From assembly GCA_934045905.1 (NCBI GenBank), contig OW203768.1, forward strand, positions 17,450,316 to 17,514,315: DNA of 64,000 nt, written 5' to 3'. How positions within the stretch are numbered: the first letter of the stretch is position 1; each line of letters opens with the position of its first letter. Below, in pieces: positions 23,101 through 31,812 of this stretch. The notes beneath the pieces are model-generated. The model worked only from the letters and a program-made list of their open reading frames with translations. It searched no databases and had not been told where the DNA came from. Position numbers and translations under genes: made by a program. The DNA is from Leuctra nigra. Taxonomy: Eukaryota; Arthropoda; Insecta; Plecoptera; Leuctridae.

Positions 23101-25017
23101 ACACTGATTATCAACATTCGATGTGTATTTCCCCTTCTTTTCTTCGGGTGTTCCGACTTCGTCCGATGTCAGGAAAGAGAGTCGTTCTCGCTTGGCTTTA
23201 GGCAGTGAGCTGGTGTAATGTTGAATCATGTCGGCTATTGCTGGAGATCCTTCTTGTAACGGTATCTACATAATAAATAATCAAACAATAAAAGATTGTT
23301 AAGGCTTTCATAACATGACTTATACATATTAAAATCTTCCGGATATAGTTGTGGACTAGAGGTGAGCGCGTGACGTGAGTCACGCGTGACTCACGCGTGA
23401 CTCACGACTTTTAGCGTGATTGTGCGTGAGTGTGCACACCACTGCTAACAGTCGTGCGTGAGTGTGCAAATTTACTGGTCACGCGTGAATCGTGACACGC
23501 GTGTCACGCGTGACCGGTAACTTGGCTATTTCAGCTTCCTAAATTGGTGTTATTTCGTGAAAAACAAAAAAATGCCCTGCGGGGCATGATTATTCTTAAT
23601 TAAAAAACAAAACATTGTCAACAACAGATTTCTGTGCTTTTGACCAGGGCTTAGTGTTCAGAAAAGTTGCGATTGTTATTTCAAATTATGGACCCTTGAT
23701 AAGCAAATTTAAATATTTTATGCATACTACCTAAGTTGTTATTACTGGGTATACCTATAAGAAAAGAGAGTAAAGGTGGTCCGTGGCCAAGTTACATTTC
23801 TTATGCTACATTTGAGTAAACAGTTATTTGTAAAAAAAAAGAGCTGTGTCGTGTATCAAAAATATGAGGACTGACCTAGAGGGACCTGACCTAAACAAAG
23901 CATGTTGTATACTTTTCAACGTGAGTGACTGTGCGTGACTTGTAATTCGTGAGTGTGCGTGAGTGTGCATGAGTCCATAAGATTTGCTGCGTGAGTGTGC
24001 GTGATCGTGAGCGAAATGACGAACCCGCGTGCGTGAGTGTGCGTGAGTGGAATACGTGCCCGCGTGACGTGACCGCGCGTGAGTCAAAAATCACTCACGC
24101 GCTCACCTCTATTGTGGACGCTTTTAAAAGTATGTAAACGGTATTTGAAAGAAATGGATTGGCTGAAAAAAATGTGATTGCATCATCCAATCAAGTCTAA
24201 CTCGTCATTTACCTCTAGAAGGTGAGCTCTGATTTCATTGATAATGACAAGGATTGATCGTCAAGGAGCCTGACCAGCAGCCAATCCGTTTCGTTCAAAT
24301 ACCGTTTTATGATTTGTCGGGTGTACTTAAAATCAAACAATTAAGATTCTACCTAAACCAAAGAAACTATTGAATAGGTACTTTCCTCAATTTCTGCAGT
24401 CGATAATCCGTCCAGTGGTGGCGGTAGTGAACATACTCCAATGCTAGATAGCGACAGTGAAGGTGTCCAATCACGACGCAGGGATGTTGTGTTATGCCAG
24501 ACTACTGCATGGTGATTGGACATCTCATTGTCACTAACCGTCACCGCTACATGACATATGGAGGGGCGGATTATCAACCGTAGACATTTTCCATAGTAGC
24601 TTTGTCTAGGAAAGCCTATCCATTAGTACAACAGAAACTATCCAATGAATGCAGAGTGTACCTACTACTCGGATAAATTAAAAAACATAATCCTAATAGC
24701 TATCATATGAACTTATCGATTATTTCACAGCAAACGTACCTATCAAAATTAGAAATAGGTAAAAATGTGTTGAAACATAACTGTAGGTACTTTAACCTAA
24801 AACGCATGCATGAAATGTCACGTGGTAAGCTGTCGCATGGCCCTTCTGACTTGAATATCGCAAGGATGTACGAATAGAAGGTAAGGTGTTATAAATATAT
24901 AAAGATGAGTCTTACCACTTCCACACACTCTTTGAACAAGCCAGCTAAATGTTCATTTGTATCATATAAATAGTCGTAAACAAGGGACGATGTCAAATCC
25001 TCTGTGCTGTCCACCAT
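17113..25017 (-). CDS. Uncharacterised protein with LisH-like N-terminus and acidic tail (four exons)
   Basis: I do not recognise the family. Four minus-strand exons join with matching phases: 25017-24916, 23265-23058, 21080-20811 and 17228-17113. Together they give 231 codons and a TAG stop. All internal borders have AG acceptors and GT donors. The start ATG is the first in the exon. Residues about 7-32 (LTSSLVYDYLYDTNEHLAGL onward) resemble a LisH dimerisation motif, by pattern only. Exon 2 is hydrophilic and charged (KAKRERLSF, GTPEEKKGK), as in nuclear proteins. Exon 3 looks helical, with HQKARRRISLALATYAGQNN. The C-terminus ends in ESDELNEGEEEEDNET, strongly acidic. A nuclear or chromatin-associated scaffold is a guess. 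The introns are loaded with transposons: one starts about 30 bases upstream of the exon-3 acceptor, and another about 90 bases upstream of the exon-2 acceptor. Confidence 0.8.
17528..17773. mobile_element. hAT-type MITE, 246 bp
   Basis: Terminal inverted repeats are CAGTGGCGGTCTGG and, at the right inverted, CAGGGGCGGTCTGG. They are flanked by the 8-bp duplication AACAAGAG (17520-17527 and 17774-17781). The left part folds on itself (GATGCGATCGCATC). It lies in an intron. Confidence 0.9.
17987..18883. mobile_element. hAT-like element with internal ~170-bp repeats
   Basis: The ends are CAGGCACGTAGGA and, inverted, CAGGCGTATAGGA. The flanks AAATCGAT and TTATCGAT match in six of eight bases, so it is an older insertion. 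Inside, a block beginning GCCCCGCAGGG followed by T-rich sequence and 'AATTT.AAGCTATTTTGGCAT' recurs near 18112, 18287 and 18455, about 170 bp apart. G and C homopolymers sit next to both ends. Confidence 0.7.
19250..19752 (+). repeat. Interspersed repeat, ~500 bp, copy 1
   Basis: Shares with 34650-35190 (inverted) and 44085-44600 a series of blocks: 'GGTCTCCAATCGTAT', 'CAATTAACAATG', 'CAATCAGACTGATCATGTG' and 'CTAAAATGGCCGAG'. No coding frame and no clear terminal repeats, so the class is unknown. Confidence 0.65.
19753..19876. mobile_element. Near-perfect palindromic MITE, 124 bp
   Basis: The whole element folds into one hairpin: TTTAGGCTGCGTTTCACC at the left is mirrored at the right end, and the inner halves (CTAAACC, GGCGGTAAACC) pair too. 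TTA/TAA at the ends fits a PIF/Harbinger-type duplication, which is inference. Confidence 0.7.
20021..20772. mobile_element. hAT-type MITE with TGAGTGTGCGTGAG-rich ends, copy 1
   Basis: The ends read TAGAGGTGA and the interior is crowded with GTGAGTGTGCGTGA-type and TCACGCGTGA repeats. It is 752 bp, against 755 bp for the copy at 23357. The flanks ATTTTTAC and ATTCCAAC match in five of eight bases. Confidence 0.75.
21112..21412. repeat. Foldback element with ~120-bp arms
   Basis: The arms mirror each other from TTCATTGAATAA at the ends to the block GCCTGAAGAAGACAACCGAA next to a short loop (about 21283-21292). It ends about 30 bases from the acceptor of exon 3 of the four-exon gene. Confidence 0.75.
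21515..22785. mobile_element. hAT-type element (TAGGGGTGTTCA ends), interrupted
   Basis: The ends are TAGGGGTGTTCA and its inverse, with an 8-bp duplication GTTAAAAC at 21507-21514 and 22786-22793. Repeated ATCGATTA-type motifs lie inside each end. A second element sits at 21696-22464; without it the host element is about 494 bp. No transposase frame is seen. Confidence 0.9.
21696..22464. mobile_element. hAT-type element nested in another; TTATCTAGATAA subterminal palindromes
   Basis: Ends CAGTGTTTTTCC, flanked by the 8-bp duplication CCGGGAAG (21688-21695 and 22465-22472). Both subterminal regions carry many copies of the palindrome TTATCTAGATAA and variants, probably transposase binding sites. 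The 769-bp interior has only a short open frame of unknown meaning (22056-22241). Confidence 0.9.
22957..22979. repeat. Poly-C run
   Basis: A long uninterrupted C run; similar G or C homopolymers occur at about 13740, 18017, 27148, 27440 and 43531. Lengths are unreliable in assemblies. Confidence 0.8.
23357..24111. mobile_element. hAT-type MITE with TGAGTGTGCGTGAG-rich ends, copy 2
   Basis: Ends TAGAGGTGAGCGCGTGA, with a perfect 8-bp duplication TTGTGGAC (23349-23356 and 24112-24119). It belongs to the same family as 20021-20772, including the central ATGCCCTGCGGGGCAT palindrome. It lies in intron 1 of the four-exon gene. Confidence 0.9.
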
Positions 25018-25515
25018 GTTTAAAATTCACCAAAATAAAGTGAAGTTAGCATCAAAACTAGAAACATGAACTATTTGGCGGGAAGGCATTTGAACATTTG
25101 GAGGGATTCATATATTCAGCATTCAGCAAGTAGCAATAAATGTAAATATTAAAGTTAAAACTCCTTAATTAGACGAAATTGAAAAAACACGAACTTGTAA
25201 AAAGACTGCCAAACACTTCCACATCTAAAAGTAAGACTGAGATCTAAAAGGAAAGCCAACCCATGCTGGATGTTCTGCTGTTCATTTACAAGGAAACTGT
25301 TGATTTTGTATATTATTCCATCATTGATACATTACCTCTATGATTGATATCATTATCATTGCATTGAAACAAGTAACCTTAAAATAACTTTCTTTCTTTA
25401 AATTATTTTGCATAGAATCATTATATTTGAAAATATTGTAATTAAATAAATAAGTATTAGTCTGTAGTCTGTACCCTCTACTGTCAGTAATTTACTAATT
25501 TATAGTAAACCTAAT
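25018..25515. other. Intergenic, upstream of the four-exon gene
   Basis: Presumed 5' UTR and promoter side of the minus-strand gene starting at 25017. No TATA box or initiator that I can support. Confidence 0.4.
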
Positions 25516-25918
25516 CCCCATAAAAAAACACTCCGTGTAAAAATACCAGCCAAGTCTCTTCAACTATAAAAAAAATAGAAGAAATCTAAAAATTCAGCAC
25601 TGAAAAGTAGTGATATCAAGAAAATGGGCCAAGTCAAAACTTAATTTTAAAAACCAAAATATACTTGGCGCATCGTGTATATAAATAGTATAAAAGTATA
25701 TGTCAAAAATCAAATGTACCTGAATATATATAATATACCTATAGTAATGCCCTTAAAAACGATGCTCCAAGTATATTTTGGTTTTTAAAATTAAGCTTTG
25801 ACTTGGCCCATTTTCTTGATATCACTACTTTTCAGTGCTGAATTTTAAGATTTCTTCTATTTTTTTTATAGTTGAAGAGACTTGGCTGGTATTTTTACAC
25901 GGAGTGTTTTTTATGGGG
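25516..25918. repeat. Foldback element with ~160-bp arms
   Basis: The left arm (about 25516-25675) starting CCCCATAAAAAA and containing CACTCCGTGTAAAAATACC is mirrored by 25760-25918. The loop is AT-rich. A TA dinucleotide is close to each end, shifted by one base at the left. A decayed relative of one end lies near 32555-32608. Confidence 0.75.
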
Positions 25919-26861
25919 ATATCAATAATTTTTTTAGTTTATTTACACAACTTGTAACACATATCGGAGCAACAATGACTAATTCCTTTAAAAAAATACG
26001 TTATTTCCTAATTGGTTACTAAGAACAATTGTTTTTTCTAAATATAAGCTTAAAGTGATATTCCATGAAGAAATGCGAAAGCATCGTTCCAATCGGTTCA
26101 GCCGTTTTCGAGATATGGCATCACTTCCGGTTTTCAAAATGGCGGCTGAAATTACTGCCACCTAGAATTTATTTCTATAAATGTTATGTATCATTATAAG
26201 CCTTCTGAATATATAGTCATTGTAGTTAGAGGAGATTTTAGTCAGATTTGGCATATTTGTGATATTTATGACGTCATTTCCTGTTTCAATAATAACAAAT
26301 GTCTATTTTGACTATTGATTTTCATGTAGATGACCGGCTGAATCGATTGGCGTAAATTTCGTTCCGATCGGTCAAGTTGTTTATGAGTTATGACGTCACT
26401 TCCGGTTTCAAAATGGCGGCACAAAATCCTTCATAACAAAAGGCACCTCAGACGCCAAAAGTGCACATGTGGTAAAAATTTCAGATTGATCGGTTTAGCC
26501 GTTTAGGCTGTGGCCCTCTCAATAGGGTTCCCTGATATCATCAGAATCAACATCAGATAGCTTTTAAAAGGGGTGTAATTTCACTGTTTTCTCGGTCCTC
26601 TAGCTCGCAAATGGCATAACCTATTGTTCCTTAATTTGGTATATGATGTGGGGTGGGCCATAGCTCGAAATTAAGATATTTCGCAACAATGGAGATTTCG
26701 CAATTTTGAGATCCAGTAGGCCGAAAATGCCATGTTGTTGCTTACAGTAAAAGTGTTTGGTCTGCTCCTCAGTTTATTTACGGTATGTTGAGTGACTGTG
26801 AGTGTACTGTGTACTGTATGACTTGGCTGGGTGGAGCGACCGCTCCACTAGATAGTTATAC
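25919..26861. other. Non-coding repeat relic with recurring 'AAAATGGCGGC' blocks
   Basis: 26090-26150 and 26390-26420 share 'TCACTTCCGGTTT.CAAAATGGCGGC', and sentences of the form 'CGGTT.AGCCGTTT' recur (26096, 26500). The pattern resembles 38640-38780 and 39170-39560. No coding capacity; family unknown. Confidence 0.45.
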
Positions 26862-26989
26862 CTAATTTTACAGTTATTTTATAAACCACAGTGCTTACAG
26901 TAGTACCTCTACTAATTTACCTACACAAAAGAGAGATCATTGTTTCGCTCAAGAACTACTTTTGTGTGGGTATTTTGTTGCAATGCAAC
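26862..26989. repeat. Duplicated segment, copy A left part (continues at 27518)
   Basis: Together with 27518-27600 it matches 30236-30425. The blocks TTATTTTATAAACCACAG, TTTACCTACACAAAAG and TATTTTGTTGCAATGCAAC are in both. Copy A is split by a hAT-type element. Confidence 0.8.
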
Positions 26990-27517
26990 CAGTGATGATT
27001 TCAGACATTTTATTCGGGGGGGAGGACTAATGAAAAACTGGGGTGCAAAATTTAATCTGGAGAGGGGGGTGGGTGTACCCCAACGTAGTCCGCGTAGGAA
27101 CTACTTTCATCATGGGAGGGGATTGCGACACACAGAAGGGGGTCTGGGGGGGGGGGGGGGGGCAAAGCCCCCTAGCCTTAACTTTACAATGTCATTAAGG
27201 GAAGGGCAGGGCGTTTTTTGAATTTAAACCAGTTAAAAGTGATTCTGGGGCTTCAAATGCACAAACCGAAGCAAAAAAACCCTGCAATTGTTAAATGATC
27301 GATTCTGGGATGCTAAACTTCTCAAATTACAGCAAATAGCTATTTAGCTATTTTTCGTTTTAATGAAAACATAATTTAAGAATTTTGTTTCTATAGATTG
27401 TTTTGTCTCTGAGCTCGGGGGGGCCTAAGTACCTTCTCGGGGGGGGGGGGGGGGGGGGGGGGGGGCTGAGCACCTCCCTCCCCCCCCTCTCCCGAGACAT
27501 GCCTGAAATCATCACTG
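26990..27517. mobile_element. hAT-type element, 528 bp, with a visible empty site elsewhere
   Basis: Ends CAGTGATGATTTCAG, inverted at both sides. The 8-bp duplication AATGCAAC lies at 26982-26989 and 27518-27525. The related segment at 30236-30425 has AATGCAAC once and no insert, which confirms the borders. The interior has long G runs and 'GGCAGGGCGTTTTTTGAATTT', related to the cassette in other elements. Confidence 0.93.
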
Positions 27518-27571
27518 AATGCAACTATGCCAAATGGGGATAATTGAATATTTATTTAATCAATTATGATT

Positions 27572-27652
27572 GGGCGATGATGATGATGATGATGAAGAAA
27601 AAGAAGAATAGGTAGGTTAGGATGGACGGTGGGAAGGAGTTGGTCGTGAACT
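27572..27652 (-). mobile_element. SINE relic
   Basis: GATGATG microsatellite followed by 'GGATGGACGGTGGGAAGGAG', as in the SINEs at 12511 and 30600. The head and tail are missing. Confidence 0.5.
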
Positions 27653-27743
27653 TAACACACTTCCAGCCCAATCGGTCAATAATATATACAGACTTATTTC
27701 TATTCAGTAATTTACTAATTTACAGTGAATTTGTATTAACATA

Positions 27744-27919
27744 CAGTTCGTTTTTCCTATGTTTGAACTCTCACCAGACGGCGCCACCGTCACTTACTCT
27801 GTTAGGCCGAGAAAGACAACATTGCATGGTGAACGCGCAATGAAGTCTTTCTCGGCCTAGCAGAAAAACTGCCTATCAGCGCATTCTGTTGCGAGTTCAG
27901 ACATAGGAAGCACAAACTG
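27744..27919. mobile_element. Tc1/mariner-type MITE, copy 1
   Basis: Inverted ends CAGTT.GT..TTCCTATGT, flanked by TA on both sides (27742-27743 and 27920-27921). The interior folds at GTTAGGCCGAGAAAGA with its complement. CAGT ends and a TA target fit Tc1-like elements. A second copy is at 33919. Confidence 0.75.
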
Positions 27920-27938
27920 TAGTTACCTAATTTTACTA

Positions 27939-30235
27939 GGTCCGTGAAGTTAGCACCGCCCATTAACGCACTAATTATCTCATGTGTGGGATGAATTAGT
28001 GCACAATTAGTGCGTTCGATCGGCACTAATTTTATAATTAGTGCGTCATCCGTTTCCGAGAAAAACGCACTTTACTATGGGCGGTGCCAACTTCACGCAG
28101 CACCGCCCATTGACGCACTAATTTTCAAACCCACACAGGCAATGGGGTTGTTCACTGCCATTTGCTCTCACTCGCAGCGCTAGCGGCATTGGAGGTGTCT
28201 CACTCTGATTGGTTGGTCTCTGAATTCAAGATCTCTGAATCAAACTCCCGCCAAGGTTTAAAAACCTTCCATTCCGCTAGATGCATTTTGATTGGCTCTC
28301 TCCCGGACGATTAGAACAGCAGCGCCATCTACAATAGTTTTGCGTGAACAACCCCATTAGTGCACAATTAGTGCGTTCGATCCCCCCCATTCCCATAATT
28401 AGTGCGCACTTACTTTTCGAGTTATTCGTGAAAAACCGTGGGCGGTGCAGCACCACCCATTGAAAATTTCAAGGTTTTCAGCACGCCATGTTTTAGTGCA
28501 CAATTAGTGCGTTCGATTCCCCCCATTCCCATAATTAGTGCGCACTAACTTTTCGAGTTATTCGCGAATAACCGTGGGCGGTGCAGCACCGCCCATTGAA
28601 AATTTCAATGTTTTCAGCATGCCATGTTTTAGTGCACAATTAGTGCGTTCGATCCCCCCCATTCCCATAATTAGTGCGCACTTACTTTTCGAGTTATTCG
28701 GGAATAACCGTGGGCGGTGCAGCACCGCCCATTGAAAATTTCAAGGTATTCAGCACGCCATGTTTTAGTGCACAATTAGTGCGTTCGATCCCCCCTATTC
28801 CCATAATTAGTGCGCACTTACTTTTCGAGTTCGAGTGCTTACTTTTCGAGTGCTGCACCGCTCACGGTTTTTCACGAATAACTCGAAAAGTAAGTGCGCA
28901 CTAATTATGGGAATGGGGGGGATCGAACGCACTAATTGTGCACTAAAACATGGCATGCTGAAAACCTTGTAATTTTTAATGGGCGGTGCTGCACCGCCCA
29001 CGGTTATTCCCGAATAACTCGAAAAGTAAGTGCGCACTAATTATGGGAATGGGGGGGATCGAACGCACTAATTGTGCACTAATTACCTGTGTGGGTTTGA
29101 AAATTAGTGCGTCAATGGGCGGTGCTGCACCGCCCACGGTTATTTACGAATTACTCGAAAAGTAAGTGCGCACTAATTATGGGAATGGGGGGGATCGAAC
29201 GCACTAATTGTGCACTAAAACATGGCGTACTGAAAACATTGAAATTTTCAATGGGCGGTGCTGCACAGCCCACGGTTTTTCACGAATAACTCGAAGAGTA
29301 AGTGCGCACTAATTATGGGAATGGGGGGAATCGAACGCACTAATTGTGCACTAAAACATGGCGTGCTGAAAATCTTAAATTTTCAATGGGCGATGCTGCA
29401 CCGCCCACGGTTATTCACGAATAACTCGAAAAGTAAGTGCGCACTAATTATGGGAATGGGGGGAATCGAACGCACTAATTGTGCACTAAAACATGGCGTG
29501 CTGAAAACCTTGAAATTTTCAATGGGCGGTGCTGCACCGCCCACGGTTATTTACGAATTACTCGAAAAGTAAGTGCGCACTAATTATGGGAATGGGGCTG
29601 ATCGAACGCACTAATTGTGCACTAAAACATGGCGTACTGAAAACATTGAAATTCTCAATGGGCGGTGCTGCACCGCCCACGGTTTTTCACGAATAACTCG
29701 AAGAGTAAGTGCGCACTAATTATGGGAATGGGGGGAATCGAACGCACTAATTGTGCACTAAAACATGGCGTGCTGAAAATCTTAAATTTTCAATGGGCGG
29801 TGCTGCACCGCCCACGGTTATTCACGAATAACTCGAAAAGTAAGTGCGCACTAATTATGGGAATGGGGGGAATCGAACGCACTAATTGTGCATTAAAACA
29901 TGGCGTGCTGAAAACCTTGAAATTTTCAATGGGCGGTGCTGCACCGCCCACGGTTATTCACGAATAACTCGAAAAGTAAGTGCGCACTAATTATGGGAAT
30001 GGGGGGGATCGAACGCACAATTGTGCACTAATTACCTGTGTGGGTTTTAAAATTAGTGCGTCAATGGGCGGTGCTGCGTGAAGTTGGCACCGCCCATAGT
30101 AAAGTGCGTTTTTCTCGGAAACGGATGACGCACTAATTATGAAATTAGTGCCGATCGAACGCACTAATTTTGCACTAATTCATCCCACACATGAGATAAT
30201 TTGTGCGTTAATGGGCGGTGCTAACTTCACGGACC
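27939..30235. mobile_element. MULE-like element with ~210-bp inverted ends and internal inverted tandem array
   Basis: The ends GGTCCGTGAAGTTAGCACCG are inverted at both sides and extend over about 210 bp (27939-28145 mirrored by about 30030-30235). TAATTTTACT flanks both ends (27928-27937, 30236-30245), a duplication of about 10 bp. Long inverted ends with a 9-11-bp duplication suggest a Mutator/MULE or foldback type. The interior is the tandem array at 28370-30010 plus single-copy sequence at 28146-28360. No transposase frame. Confidence 0.8.
28370..30010. repeat. ~135-bp tandem array, head-to-head
   Basis: About three units in one orientation (to about 28830) are followed by about nine in the other. 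Each unit has the near-palindrome GGGCGGTGCTGCACCGCCC, then TTCACGAATAACTCGAAAAG, GTGCGCACTAATTATGGG and a G run with 'ATCGAACGCACTAATT'. Open frames of about 100 codons through it are repeat artefacts. Confidence 0.9.
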
Positions 30236-30425
30236 TAATTTTACTGTTATTTTATAAACCACAGTACCTCTACTAATTTACCTACACAAAAGTTAGATCA
30301 TTGTTTCGATCAAGAGCTACTTTTGTGTGTGTATTTTGTTGCAATGCAACTATGCCAAATGGGGATAATTGAATATTTATTCAATCAATTATGATTGGGC
30401 GATGATGATTGATGAAGATGGTGAT
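30236..30425. repeat. Duplicated segment, copy B (unoccupied hAT site)
   Basis: Matches 26862-26989 joined to 27518-27600. It is the empty-site counterpart of the hAT element at 26990. Confidence 0.8.
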
Positions 30426-30570
30426 AGAATAGAATAGAATAGAATAGAATTTTCTTTATTTTGTATTATATCAGATACGGTACAGGCATAAGATTTAATA
30501 CATAAAAAGGCGAGGTTCGCAAGGATTTGCGTTCTTCCACCCTGCCTGCTGAAATAGTAAATATAACATT
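30424..30570 (-). mobile_element. LINE-like 3' end with (ATTCT)n tail
   Basis: On the minus strand the sequence runs through 'AATACAAAATAAAGAAAATT' into ATTCT repeats: an AATAAA-type signal followed by a simple tail, as at the 3' end of a non-LTR element. It is 5'-truncated and sits inside the microsatellite of a SINE copy. Confidence 0.55.
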
Positions 30571-30599
30571 AACATTATTACATGATAATAATTATCATT

Positions 30600-30785
30600 A
30601 TCATGATAATGATCATTATGAATAATAGGTTAGGAGGGACGGTGGGAAGGAGTTGGTCGTGAACAAGTACAGACACTTCTCTGCATTTTAAGGAAACTAA
30701 GGGAAAAACTGAGTCAACAAGGACATCAGCTGGAATCGAACCTGGGTCCTGCAAAGTGCAAGTCCAGAGCGTAACTGCCTGATCC
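30600..30785 (-). mobile_element. tRNA-derived SINE (diverged)
   Basis: The minus strand has a B box (GGTTCGATTCC) followed by a shortened body and a GAT-rich microsatellite that is split by the element at 30424. Confidence 0.55.
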
Positions 30786-31124
30786 TTGTTTCGAATATCC
30801 GGACTTCAAGAAAGTTGTGAAATCTACAAACGATCAAGAAGATGTAATCACAGACGAGATAATCAAGCAAATCCCAAGATCGAATCATTTCTCATCTAAA
30901 TTAGTTCTAATTTCACAGGGATACAAGACACATTTCCGTTCACTGCACGGCAACTTCCATCATTTTGGTGTTATTTTTGAGATGGGATTGTACTCTGTTT
31001 GGTTCATTGAATCAGGTCATTGATAACAATCCTATCGAATCTGACCTTGACTCTTCTCTCATAATAAGTGATAGACATAAAATAATTAGTATGAGTTGCG
31101 GACTATCATACAAGGGCATACATT

Positions 31125-31523
31125 TAAGAGTCTTGGGGACCGCTATGGAAACTGACGGATTGTGTCAAATTTTCCCAAAATACCTAAGTCTCCCCAAGGC
31201 TCATTATTTACTCCACTGTTATGAAACTTTGGGAGGTATTTTTGATACCCATTTTCCCGTAATACTATTGAGAAATTTTCAGAAATACTAGAAACAAAAT
31301 AATGTTTTTTTAAATGTTTTTTTCATGAATTACCTACCTTTGTAAAAATATTTTTTTTTCTTTAAATATTTCTTAAATTTTCTCAATAGTATTACGAGAA
31401 AATGGGTATCATCAAACATACCGTCCAAAGTTGCATAACAGTGGAGTAAATAATGAGCCTTGGGGAGACGTATGTATTTTGGGAAAATTTGACACAATCC
31501 GTCAAGAGTCCCAGGACTCTTAA
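31125..31523. mobile_element. Foldback element bordered by TTAA
   Basis: The arms start GAGTCTTGGGGAC and (inverted right end) GAGTCCTGGGAC and pair over about 130 bp, including CCAAGGCTCATTATTTACTC. TTAA stands at both borders (31125-31128 and 31520-31523). A TTAA target would fit piggyBac-type movement, but the ends lack the usual CCC start, so the class is open. Confidence 0.65.
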
Positions 31524-31812
31524 AGAGAAAATAATCTGATTTTCAGATTATCATTTTTTTTAATTTGATATTTGGTTGTTCGAATTGAAAAGTCGTTGCT
31601 TTTCTTTACCACTTTCCGGTGTGTGCGTTAGTGACAATGTTGAGTTTTAGCACAAAATCGGCTAGATTATGCAGTGTTGGAATTCCACGAATGTGCCATT
31701 GCTTTTGCTGTCGATAAGAAAGAGGGGAACGTACGAGACAATTTGTCCTTGAATGGCCCGCTGAAAAAGTGAAGGTGCTGCGAGGTCAGTAGTGACCAGT
31801 CTGTGCCTCGAG

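Noticed and set aside
28370..30010. Possible CRISPR-like array
   Set aside because: The repeats are 135 bp with no unique spacers and the organism is eukaryotic. It is a transposon-internal tandem repeat.
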